From Branchiostoma floridae (taxonomy: Eukaryota > Chordata > Leptocardii > Amphioxiformes > Branchiostomatidae), in the NCBI RefSeq assembly GCF_000003815.2, contig NC_049984.1:12645186-12705185 (forward strand): a DNA stretch of 60,000 bases, read 5' to 3'. Below, one piece after another: positions 24,152 to 34,458 of this stretch; position 1 is the stretch's first letter; the number at the start of each line of letters is the position of its first letter. The notes below the pieces were generated by a model that did not search any database, was not told where the DNA came from, and saw only the letters and a program-made list of their open reading frames with translations. Made by a program: the position numbers and the translations under genes.

Positions 24152-25068
24152 CATTATATGTTCCAGACAGTGCATATTGTATTTCATATTGATACAGAAA
24201 ATTGAACAGTTTAGAGTACTTGTTTATATGCATGTATTAAAGTGTCTGTAACTAAGAATCGTTCCAGAAAACCCAGAAGGGGAGCATTATGGCAGTTCAG
24301 AATTGCCAGTACTTTTGTTTTAGATACCTAATGTTGACTTGAAATAGCTAAATGTACATGTATCCCCCCTCCCACCCATCCATACATGAGTTATTATATA
24401 CCCGTGTAGATACAATAATCTGCCATTGATTTCCATGCACTTTACAAGTCAGTAGGTTCCTGTAGGTGTTCACATGTATGGATTGTTCTTGAAAAACCAA
24501 AGCGGTAAGAATGGATAGCAAGTAAGAAATGAAAATAGGGGTGTTTTGCCACCCCAAAGAACAAAAGTGTGCAAACAAATATGATTTGGGACATTCTAAA
24601 ACTGATTTCTCGCCCCTATATTGTTGTTTTCCTAGCCCTGCCCTTACGTCACATCTCATTTGCAGTGGGGGCGTGTCCTTACACATGCAAATAGCTACCT
24701 TAGAAAGCATCTTAGGCCCAGACCATGTCTTAATCATTCACATATACCTCAGAGCTCAGTCTTCTTGTACAAAAAATGTACAATGTCTCAATGTGCAATC
24801 TTCTTCAAAATATATTCCCTGCTTGCATGGGAGTTTATATACCCTGGGAATAATCAAGTAATATACTATTCAGGAAGACACTGAACATTCAAATCATATC
24901 TAGACTACATTGTCTTTCCTGTGTAGAACGTAGAATAAGATCATCCTATATTGTAACTTCACCCCCTCTTTTGACTGTTCTGTGCTATTCCTAGCCTTTT
25001 CCTTAAGTGAAAAAGGCTTTATTTATCTGAAATATCTGTACCTGGCATGGATCATTTGCTACTATGTA

Positions 25069-25512
25069 TTACCAAATGATCCATGAGCATGCAAAGGTAT
25101 TACTAACAAACACTGCAATGGCCTGTACCATCCTCCCAAAGGTGAGAAGACATGCTGCAGAAGATGCTGATAATATGGCAGACGTAACATAAAATATAAA
25201 CTCTAAGACTGCTTGTCTATCATCTTTGTTATTGCAGAAAAATTTACTGAATGAGTATAAGTGCTGAAAGTCAAATTGAATGTCATCTAAAAATGGTACC
25301 TGAATGTAAGAAAAATGCAACTCTAATAGATAGTTCCTTCGGTTAAAAGACAAAAGACTGTCACATTTGCATTTGTAACTCTCTTCAAATTTGCCGTGGT
25401 CACCGTGGTCAAGGGTACCCTGCGGATATATTATGAGAACTGACGCTACTGGTTTTGCTAGTTCAGCTGAAGCTCTGGTTTTACAGCCCTGAATAACAAA
25501 ATGCTGGTGCAT
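25069..25512 (-). CDS. Unrecognised 147-codon ORF with a hydrophobic C-terminus
   Basis: An AT-rich open frame running from ATG to TAA. The middle is mixed polar (for example FEESYKCKCDSLLSFNRRNY). The end is hydrophobic (LEFIFYVTSAILSASSAACL), followed by LTFGRMVQ and AVFVSNTF, suggesting one or two membrane segments if translated. About 27% of codons start with G, which is only weakly coding-like. No domain is recognised and no splice borders are needed. A chance ORF is at least as likely. Confidence 0.15.
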   Translation of the reverse strand: MHQHFVIQGCKTRASAELAKPVASVLIIYPQGTLDHGDHGKFEESYKCKCDSLLSFNRRNYLLELHFSYIQVPFLDDIQFDFQHLYSFSKFFCNNKDDRQAVLEFIFYVTSAILSASSAACLLTFGRMVQAIAVFVSNTFACSWIIW

Positions 25513-26125
25513 GTAATCTGCTGCTTCCCTATATCATACATTGTAATTTACAGTTATGTACATAGCTGATATATATGAATTATATATATATACTGGTAGT
25601 AACCGTGAGATATACGGTAGAGGTATTGGAAAAGTGGTTCCTTTGGCTGGCCTATGCCATTGAATTTCCATTTGCGTGGCCCAAGCTCATGACCATTAAT
25701 TGTGTTTCATAGCTGAGATATTGGGTGGTAACGTATCTTTATTTCAGCACCTGTCCAGGGAAACTGATAACAGTGCAATATTAGCCATCACTATACAGGA
25801 ATGGGGTTCAAGGGAATAATTCACAAGATTTATTAAGATCCAGTAGCTATAATGTCCACTCTGCCTTTTTTCTAAGTCAGTATGACAGTGATATAGAGCC
25901 AGAATATTTTACTTGATAAAAGTCCAATCCCTCTGATAGCATATAGATATGGACCAACAAAATATTATTGAAAGGGCAGCTTTATTACAGGAACTATAAC
26001 TACAGGTACAGTAGCCATGGTGCCATATACAAAATTTATCATATTTTGTTACATGTACAATGTACCTTCTTTAAGATGGTTACTAGTATATGTAATATGT
26101 ATAAGTCAAGAAGCTATCAGCTGGA

Positions 26126-26275
26126 TTGTAAGGACATTTGGTTTATGGTTAGGTCCTATCGAGAAAAAAAATTAGATTTTGGGCCCCTCTGTGACTTTTC
26201 TTGGTACTGCAGCAGACCTTTTGGTTTTCCTATCTCGTGTTCTGGACAAGCTATGCTCATGATTTTTGTGTAACA
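26126..26275 (+). repeat. R1-related fragment, plus orientation
   Basis: It shares AGATTTTGGGCCCCTC, GGTACTGCAGCAGA, and TCTCGTGTTCTGGACAAGC with TATGCTCATGATTTTT. This is the same landmark order as the long R1 copies at 43.4 and 54.4 kb, truncated at both ends. Confidence 0.6.
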
Positions 26276-29200
26276 GATTATGTAGCTACATTCTATTTAA
26301 CAGCTGTATGAAGACCAATATCATATACAGTAATGTGCCCTATATATGAAATAGAAAACCTAGACGGCTGTGCCAATGCATGTTATGTGCAACGTTTTCC
26401 TAGGTTAGGGCCCATATATTATACGATTGTTGTCCGATTGCTTATGTGGCCATGCTGTTAGTAAAAGATGAAAAATGCTACAGAAAAGAAAAGAGTTAGC
26501 TAGTACACTAACAGCAGAATGTACGGCTAAGTAGATGAGCTATAGACATGTCCACCTGAGCCTGGACTACTGACAGCTTTACTGCCATATAATGTATAAT
26601 TTATTCAGAGCTTGTCAGAAAAACATCACATTTACAGGCCCAGGATATTGTGCTATATGGAGTAATAAAGGAATTGAGAACAATCAGCAATAGAGGTAGA
26701 GAGCCTCAGTAACATTCCCCCATAGTCCCATGAAATATATGAAGGATACTTGGACAAGAAAGGTAGCCTATAGCAATGTGAGTGGGGCCTGGGAGGTGCA
26801 CACTATTACATGATGAAAGATTTCACCCAAAACATGTATGTATTATTCTGTAGCTTTTCTGTCCATGCTGAAACAGTCGCTTCAAAGAAATGGCTATTAC
26901 TCCCAATATTTTTTCAGCTTGCCCAAACAATACATTGTCAAAGCATAACCGTTTATCAGCCAGCGATTTCTGACATGTCATGTTCAATATGAAGGCTGCT
27001 ACATCTGCCACTTACCCCACATTGTGGAACCCCATTGTCCCTTCCCTGGGTTAAGTGTTAGGCAGCTGTCCAGAAGGGACACCATCAACACTATAGCTAC
27101 CACACAGCAGTCCGAACCCATGCCATCAATCACATACAAACCCATTTCTACCCAATTTCTATCAAATAGTCAACCATAAACATGTAGCAATCCATTACGC
27201 TTTTTATTCAAAGTGCAACCGTTACACAAGGGAGGTGCAGCTAGCGCTCCTGACGTGAAACTGACCCACACAACGGTTGCCATTTCAGATAATTACAGCA
27301 TGCTGTGTGACCTATGCATGTAGTTCTACATTTGCTGCGTAGGATGATAGATACCTGGTGTAATGGCCCAGTCTTTCCATCTGACAAGACACTGGCCATT
27401 TTAGCGATCCTTCAAACGCTGTTATAAAGTCATCCCTGACCTACTAACAGTTTTTCCTAATTGACCTGTGTTCTAAGCATGGAGAAGTCATTACAGAGTG
27501 TTCAGGCCACCCACATAAATTATCCCACCTTGTTGGAGAGGTGCCCCCTGCACAGAACAGGGGAATCCCTGTTTGAAAATTTGAATGCAATGCCACAATA
27601 CTTGGCAATGTACTATCCTACTTCCTCATACATTGTGTACAATGTCATAGAATTTACGTCTGCTTTGTACGTATCTAGTAATAACAAGCCTAAACATAGT
27701 TTATATAGGACTGAAGAACTTCGATAAGAAATTATGACTTTGCTAGCCAAGATTTGCGGGTGTTAGAACCTAATATCAATAAGCAATAAATTTAAGGTTG
27801 CAAACCTGAGCAGTAAATCTATGAGGACTGGTCACAATGACTTGACTCGCTAAGTGATTCCGTGCTTGATGTGTTCAAAATTTACCTTTATCCCTCTCAC
27901 TCAGTGCCACCATGATCATCATCGTTTGAAGATGCTCAGCATCACTGATCCATAGTATCAAGATTTCATTTTCAAATGCATGCTTTTGTGAAATCATTTT
28001 ATTTTTGATATTAAATGGTTAGTCTGCGGTTGCTTCAAAATATGCCTTCAGTTGTCATATTTCTTGTTATCCTTGGTAATCTATCTAACATGTTCAAATA
28101 AAGCAGTCTGAAAAGAAACTTTAACTCAGGTTACCGCTTTTAGAGGACAGTTCACAGTCATGGTCATAATTTGATTAAAATTATAGATATCTTGTTATGA
28201 AGAACACATATCAGCTGCAGGCCCAAATTTCTCAACAGTCAGTGGTAGGGAAACAGTACGAAGAGCTAGAATATGCTTCCACTTAAAAATGGCAACAATG
28301 CATGGTGATAGTGAATGAATCTGTAAGTAAATACTATTTAGGCACAGTCATGTCATGATGTATGCTACACCAGAACGGAAAGCTTTGTTGGTGTTCATAT
28401 ATGTCCTCCTCGTGTATATGGGATATCACCATCAAATCCTCAAACATACTTCTGATAACTGTTGTCATAAGCAATTGACGCAGTCAAAAAGATTGAATCG
28501 TTATTTCCCCCTGTGCCTTCGATGATGATATTCATGAGCCTCTGCCTTCTTGTTTAAGACTGTAATCAAATCCCAACTAGAGAGCAGTGAGGGGAAAAAT
28601 ACCATCACATTGTAAAATCAATCATTCACAGCGCGTTAACCCCTGCCATTGTTCAGTCCAGGGTATTGTTAGAACATGGGGGTACAGACGAGATCTGGCA
28701 CTGCATCATTCTGCCGTTCCCCTTTGCAACTCATTCAGGCAAGCGTAGCAGCACCCTAAGACTGCAATCTTGGCTTCCTTAACACCCCATTTCTATTCCG
28801 CGGTATTTGGAAGTAAAGTAGGTTGGAAATTCCTTTACAGGAGGCTCGCTTATCAACCAGGCTTGCGCTTGTGGAATGGCTGCTTCCCGGGAGAGCCAGC
28901 CCATCCATCCTACAACTGTCAATACTAGATTTCCTGCGATCGCCTCACGATTAATGCACAATATTTCATGACTGTGTTCCACTCACCACACATATATGCA
29001 ATAGTGTTCCCCTCAAGGCAGAGAAATGTTTGTTTATCATGCAAAAGATGAAATAGAATGTCTAATACTGAAGAATTTATTTTACATGTATAAGAACAAT
29101 TATAATTTCACCAATCTTAGATTCCCATTCTTTAAATTAAGTAATTTTGTGGTGATTTTATTTTCAACAATTTCAGTGATTATATTCCCATCAAATTCCC

Positions 29201-30599
29201 ATGGAGAAGCATACCTGCAAATACCTACCTCTTTATTGATCAGGCATTCCAGGGGAATACCATCATCCAACAGTCTCTTAAAAAATCAAACATCGCCAAA
29301 ATCTCAGCCACAGTTTCCTGAGCTGTAGCCAACCTGCTCAGGCTGTCACACCATAGCGATCCGGCCTATCATCTTCACTTGTCGTAGGAAATGCTACATG
29401 GTCCCAGGTGATGATCCCTTACACACCTTCCATACAAAACAGCTACAGGTCGAGGACTGGGATCCCCACTACCCAACGACTGCTGTGGCTCCCCAGTTGA
29501 AGCAATCCTCGGTGTGGTGAGCCAAGGCTTGGTTCATCCCCACACTAGTGTAGCAAAAGCTGAGTAAGATAGGTGCTGTGAAACGCAGATGCCCTGCAGG
29601 TGGCTGCCGGTGCCGAGCAGGGATTGGTCGACGGAGCGCGGCTTTCCCACAGAAATCATAGCCATCTCCCTGACTTGCGGCTCTTCCAGGTGCCAACCCT
29701 CCTCCCTCTACAGGTATAGGTGCTTGGCATGGGCAATGAAGGAAAGATTACCCAATGAGACAATTCTGTATTTTTGTTACCGTGTACCTCTGACCTTGTT
29801 TGGGTTACGTGCTGCACGAACATGATGGAAAGACACAAAATTGTTGTTGTTTTCTTTTTACCTGTAGAGCCCTGTTGATCACTTGGGAACCAATTCACTG
29901 ATTCAGAGCTGTTTCGTCCTTTGTAGCACCCCCCTCTGGAAAGCTTGGTTGATTTGCAAATGAGAATTCAGCAACAGTTGGATTGGGGTTGTCTCATAGT
30001 AACAATTTCAAATGTTTTCTCTGAGAAGTAGTATTTATTTCAAACTGGGTCTAATAGTTTTACATTTATCATCATACTGCTACTGAAAACACAATTGTCT
30101 TTTTTTTGTCAATGAATATATCCCAGAGTACTCAACAGCAAATTTCATAGATTCTGAACCTCTAATGTTGCCAGGATCAGTAGTACATGTAACTAAGCAA
30201 ATCAATGCAGACATTTTTTGTTCACCAAAGTCTTAAGTATTTGTGCCACTCGCTGACAATTGTATCCCTTGGGTATCAGTGTTCATGTATCCCATTGCTT
30301 TGACGGTCACAGACCATGATATAATGAGCAACTGCGATAATGATTGTAAAAATTTCATGTCAGGAATAAATATTTATTGTGTGAAGTCATCCCTTAGGAT
30401 TAATGCTTGCTACTGCATTTCAGCGCTCAGCAGGAAAAACCCTTTGTCCCTGCAGGAATTGGCTGGAAGGATGAAATACCCGTATATCAAGCAATTTGAA
30501 GCAATCATGTTCACACAATGGTACTATCTGCATAATGACAGCTACCTCTAGACCCTAGGGGGAGGGGAAGTCCCATGGAGAGAGTTACACTGTATACAG
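26276..30599. other. Non-coding stretch; GC-richer islands only
   Basis: No supported gene. Islands at about 28620-28990 and 29440-29720 are richer in GC and CpG and carry short ORFs on both strands without convincing splice-bounded frames. The remainder is AT-rich and unremarkable. Confidence 0.4.
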
Positions 30600-30905
30600 T
30601 TATGTTTGAGTTAAAGTGGACCTGAGTATAAGCCAGAAAGCTGTTCCCAAATTTATGTACAGTTTGGAGGACAAGGAAAGAGAAGTATGAAAAAAAATTA
30701 TGACAGAAGGGAAATTCAGAATTAAGATACCAAAACTTGATGTTCTGCTGTAGTACCATAGAAAACTGCCAGGAGGCCCATAATTGAAGTTGACCTTTGT
30801 TTTCCCAAGCCTATATATGGCCCCCTTCATGATCAGTCAGTAATGACTGTGGTAAAAAGACCCCACCCACCTACCAAATGTCATACTGATCCATCCACAA
30901 CTTCT
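30600..30905 (-). repeat. R1-related fragment, minus orientation, next to a CA microsatellite
   Basis: The plus-strand text AAGATACCAAAACTTGATG, CTGCTGTAGTACCATAG, and CAGGAGGCCCATAA matches the reverse complement of the R1 core. The following CTACCAAATGTCATACTGAT and CCATCCACAACTTCTCAAG continue the same match. It runs directly into the CA-rich microsatellite. Confidence 0.5.
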
Positions 30906-30929
30906 CAAGTTGCACTGTCCACAAACAAG

Positions 30930-31016
30930 TGCACACGCACACACACGCAAACACACGCAAACAAGCATGCACACATGCATGCACACAAACAAACACACAC
31001 ACACACACACACAAAC
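30930..31016 (+). repeat. CA-rich microsatellite
   Basis: Imperfect (CA)n and (CAAA)n-type runs, including an uninterrupted ACACACACACACACACAC stretch near 30994-31012. Overlapping ORFs on both strands are His/Thr or Cys/Val simple-sequence artefacts. Confidence 0.9.
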
Positions 31017-31893
31017 ATAACCGTCCTGGCAAAGGTAAAGAAAAAAAGCATAAGCACCCCTGTGTAATATGGCTTATCCCCATGTGTTTACTGCAAATTA
31101 AAGAAAATCCAGATAAAACAGACAAAGCTATTCGAAACTTTTTTCTTCACTGCATTTCCTAATTGACAGATAAGGCTTGTAAAAACATAATGCTCAAACC
31201 TTGATTTTTATTATTTGAATAGTCATTCATATTATATTATGTTAAAAGTTAACTTTCAACAACTCAATATTCTTGCTGTTCGGTATTATTTCATCCAGTA
31301 CAACTTTTGGAATACTTGTAGTTCAACAAACTAGAATCAGACTGCGCATAAATTCTGTCAGATGTGATTTGACATGATGATGTTATCATAGTGAAATACA
31401 TTAATTCGTCCAACACAAAACAAGAATCATGTGCAAATGACGTAGGCAGCAGGTCATTACAACTTGACAAGGATCAGGGGACTGATCAAAATCATGTTGG
31501 TATTAGGGCTTTACTTTGTGTACAGAAATAGCATAAAAGATCCCCATAACAGAAATGTTAATATATCAAATCTAATTTTTAATTTGATGGAAGTGACAGA
31601 TTTGGGGCTGCTGTTGTGGCTTTCTTTTGATACAGACATGACCTCTCTAACCTTATTAGAAAGCAAAGGTCAAAATGGAGGGATGATTTACTCCAGTTTT
31701 GTTATTATTGCATGCATAAAATAAACCGGTATTAACCAGGCATAATGGATAGGGTCAGGGCTTAAAAGATTATGACATCCCTATGTTTCTTTATTTAATG
31801 GGCATACTAACTATATAGTAACTATTACGCAATGTCATGTACTTTCTTTCTTACAAAAATATTATAGCCCGCCTATTTTCTTGATTGTACCTT

Positions 31894-32234
31894 CAGGGCT
31901 CGAAATTCATTTTGGGGATTAGGTGCACTGGTGCACCCAGCTTAAAAAGTTGGTGCACTAAAAAAGATTTTGGGTGCACCACTTAAATTTAAGTAATAAC
32001 CTGATAATAAAACTTAGTTACAAGCTATCAAATTCTTAAACAAGTAACATGACATACATTTCTATCATCTTTCTAACTTAGATGTCAAGAATATGTTGTA
32101 TACTACTAGACTTTAATATCTTTACATACATAAACCTAAGAAAATATCTGGATGCACACACAGAAAATAATTGGGTGCACAGCTCCAATTTTGGGTGCAC
32201 CTGGGTGCACATGCACAAAGTATTTCGAGCCCTG
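31894..32234. mobile_element. R2: 341-bp MITE with terminal inverted repeats and a 5-bp flanking duplication
   Basis: The element starts CAGGGCTCGAAATTC and ends TATTTCGAGCCCTG, with inverted termini of about 13 bases. It is directly flanked by ACCTT on both sides (31889-31893 and 32235-32239). Inside each end are clusters of GGTGCAC/GTGCACC motifs, themselves inverted (GGTGCACTGGTGCACC at the left, GGTGCACCTGGGTGCAC at the right). It has no ORF. CAGGG/CCCTG termini recall hAT-type elements, but those make 8-bp target duplications, so the superfamily is left open. Confidence 0.75.
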
Positions 32235-32239
32235 ACCTT

Positions 32240-33510
32240 GTTTACATCAGTATAATGCTGCCTTGTATACATAACTGTATTGTTATATTGTTATGTTGAC
32301 ATATTTTAGTATCGTCTTTTTGTTTTCCCTTAGACTCTTCTTCCCCAGGCTGATTTTGTTTTCCTGCAATACCGCATTTACTGGTTTTGCCATTTCCATG
32401 TTCAAGTCATGCACTGAACAACAGAATACTGTGAATACAATATAAGCTTTGAAACTTTATCTCCAAACTTATTACTAGACAGGTAAAGTGTACTTTATGT
32501 CCATTTATCAGTTAAGTCACAGTTTGTAAACTGTTCAATGATTCCTTTTTCATATATGACTACATACATGACATATTAATGGTCAAGTACAGTACTGTCA
32601 TTTAGTGAGAAACAACTTCATTATTATAGTGACCAATTTAAACATTTTGCAATGTTATATCTCAGAAAAATGTTATCATAATTGTAGATTTTCTAATATG
32701 TATAAGTCCTACTTTTATTGAAGCTGTGGCCATATGTATGTCATAAAACCCTTCCCAATTTGATGGTTGAATTTCATGCTCATTTAACAAAGCTTGAAGT
32801 GTCAGGAAGTTTTGCAGAAAGACTTAATTGTGCATAAAGAGCAGTTTCCTGACTTGTCCATGTAGAACAAGGCTTGTCATGGTCCCAAATAACCCTTGTG
32901 ATGACCACCTGAGACTCTGACCACACCTTCCAAGCCACTGAAGCAAGAAATGAACACTTAAGATAGTAAGCCAGCAGCTGGCTGTGATGGTCACCACTTA
33001 AAGCCAGCGCTGCCCCCAGGCCACATGACCTATATAAATGCTGCAGGTAAAATGCTTTCAAGGCTGGAGAATGTGTCCCTTGCTGACACTTTTGACTCGG
33101 CCAAGATGATTTCAGGTAGGATTCGGTAATAGAAAATCATAAATGCCACAGAATACTATTTCTAGCTGGACCTGATGCAGTGGTCTTGAATCGATTTGGA
33201 TGAAAATGAAGTGCAAGGTGCTTGAGGTTGTCAGATAAAATACAGCCTTCAAAGCCATTGTGTGCAATTGTATGTTATGCTTGTGCTGCAGAGATGTAAA
33301 TGCCCATTTTTCATGTTTTTATGGGAGGGTTTGGACAGATGTCTAGGGGATTCAAGTTTTGAAAAGCAGTTAGGGTGTTTCTTATACTCTTGGTTAGATT
33401 GTACAGGTATGTAGTTGTCTAAAGATATCTTTTTTACATTCCAAACTTTCAAAGTAAACATATTGGTTCCCCAATTTCTCAAATAAGCAAGAGATTAGCT
33501 ATCACCTGAA
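32240..33510. other. Non-coding, nothing recognised
   Basis: AT-rich sequence between the R2 element and the R1-related fragment at the assembly gap. No supported exon or repeat. Confidence 0.4.
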
Positions 33511-33649
33511 AATTATGACCATAGCAAGTCCAGAACACAAGATATCAAAACTGGAGCTTTTGCTGCAGTACCAATTAAAGATGCCAGGATGCCCAAAAGC
33601 TAATCATTTCTTTGATAGGGTAAGATCTATCCACATACCAAATTTCATT
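33511..33649 (-). repeat. R1-related fragment, minus orientation, cut by the assembly gap
   Basis: GTCCAGAACACAAGATATCA, GCTGCAGTACC, AGGATGCCCA and CATACCAAATTTCAT reproduce the reverse complement of the R1 core in order. The match stops at the first N, so the gap lies inside a dispersed repeat. Confidence 0.6.
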
Positions 33650-33749
33650 NNNNNNNNNNNNNNNNNNNNNNNNNNNNNNNNNNNNNNNNNNNNNNNNNNN
33701 NNNNNNNNNNNNNNNNNNNNNNNNNNNNNNNNNNNNNNNNNNNNNNNNN
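33650..33749. other. Assembly gap (100 N)
   Basis: Exactly 100 Ns, a common placeholder for a gap of unknown size. The translated ORFs spanning it are meaningless. Confidence 0.99.
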
Positions 33750-34217
33750 CAGTTGCTAGAGAAAAACATGTTTGTCATGACAGTCTCCTTTATCCTTGGA
33801 ATGAAAGCGTCAGAATCATGCCTGAAGAAATTAGCTGCCTCTAAACTGCTTCCAAGGTAGCAGAATGTGTCCCTTGTCGGTACTTAAGGGTGCATGGAAG
33901 ACCATTTAGTGGCTGAGAATGCAGCTAAGTTCCTCCGTAGATTGATTGCTGTGATTGTGTTATCCCCATCAACCTAGATAATGGGACTTGACAAGATTTT
34001 CATTTATATCTTAAAGTATGTCAGCTTATGAATCATTCTTCAATAAAACTAGGGATGAGACGGGACTTGAAAAACAAAGTAAGCAGCTTATGCTTATCTC
34101 ATTATTTTCAGATTTCTCATTCATTTTTCAACCCTATTCTTCAGCTATAATGACAAGTTTGATATAAATCATCTTCCTCCTGCATTTTGCTTTTTTATAT
34201 GGTATATGGTAATGAAG

Positions 34218-34458
34218 GCTCATCTCTAGGACCTGTCACTACATCCTGGAATAGAAATTGGCATGTTGAGAAGAACTAAAATTTCATTTTTTCTATCCAA
34301 AGAATCTGAACTTGATGACATAAAACTGATGACATGAAAATGTATTTTTCTTAAGCTTGAAATAGCAGATTTTACAAGGAAAATCAACAAATAATGAAAT
34401 TCAATATGGGTTGCCAAACAATGAGTGGGATGGGAAAAAAAAGCTGGAGACAGCCCTG
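34218..34458 (+). mobile_element. R4 element (MITE-like), copy b
   Basis: It runs from AGGACCTGTCACTACATCCT to AGCTGGAGACAGCCCTG. Shared landmarks are CCTGGAATAGAAATTGGC, GACATGAAAATG, TTCTTAAGCTTGAAATAGCA and GTTGCCAAACAATGAGTGGG. The right terminus is intact here and completes the inverted pair with the left terminus of copy a. Confidence 0.6.

Noticed and set aside
30843-31162. His/Thr-rich and Cys/Val-rich ORFs
   Set aside because: Products of the CA-rich microsatellite.
33515-33844. ORFs spanning the N run
   Set aside because: Translation across an assembly gap is meaningless.
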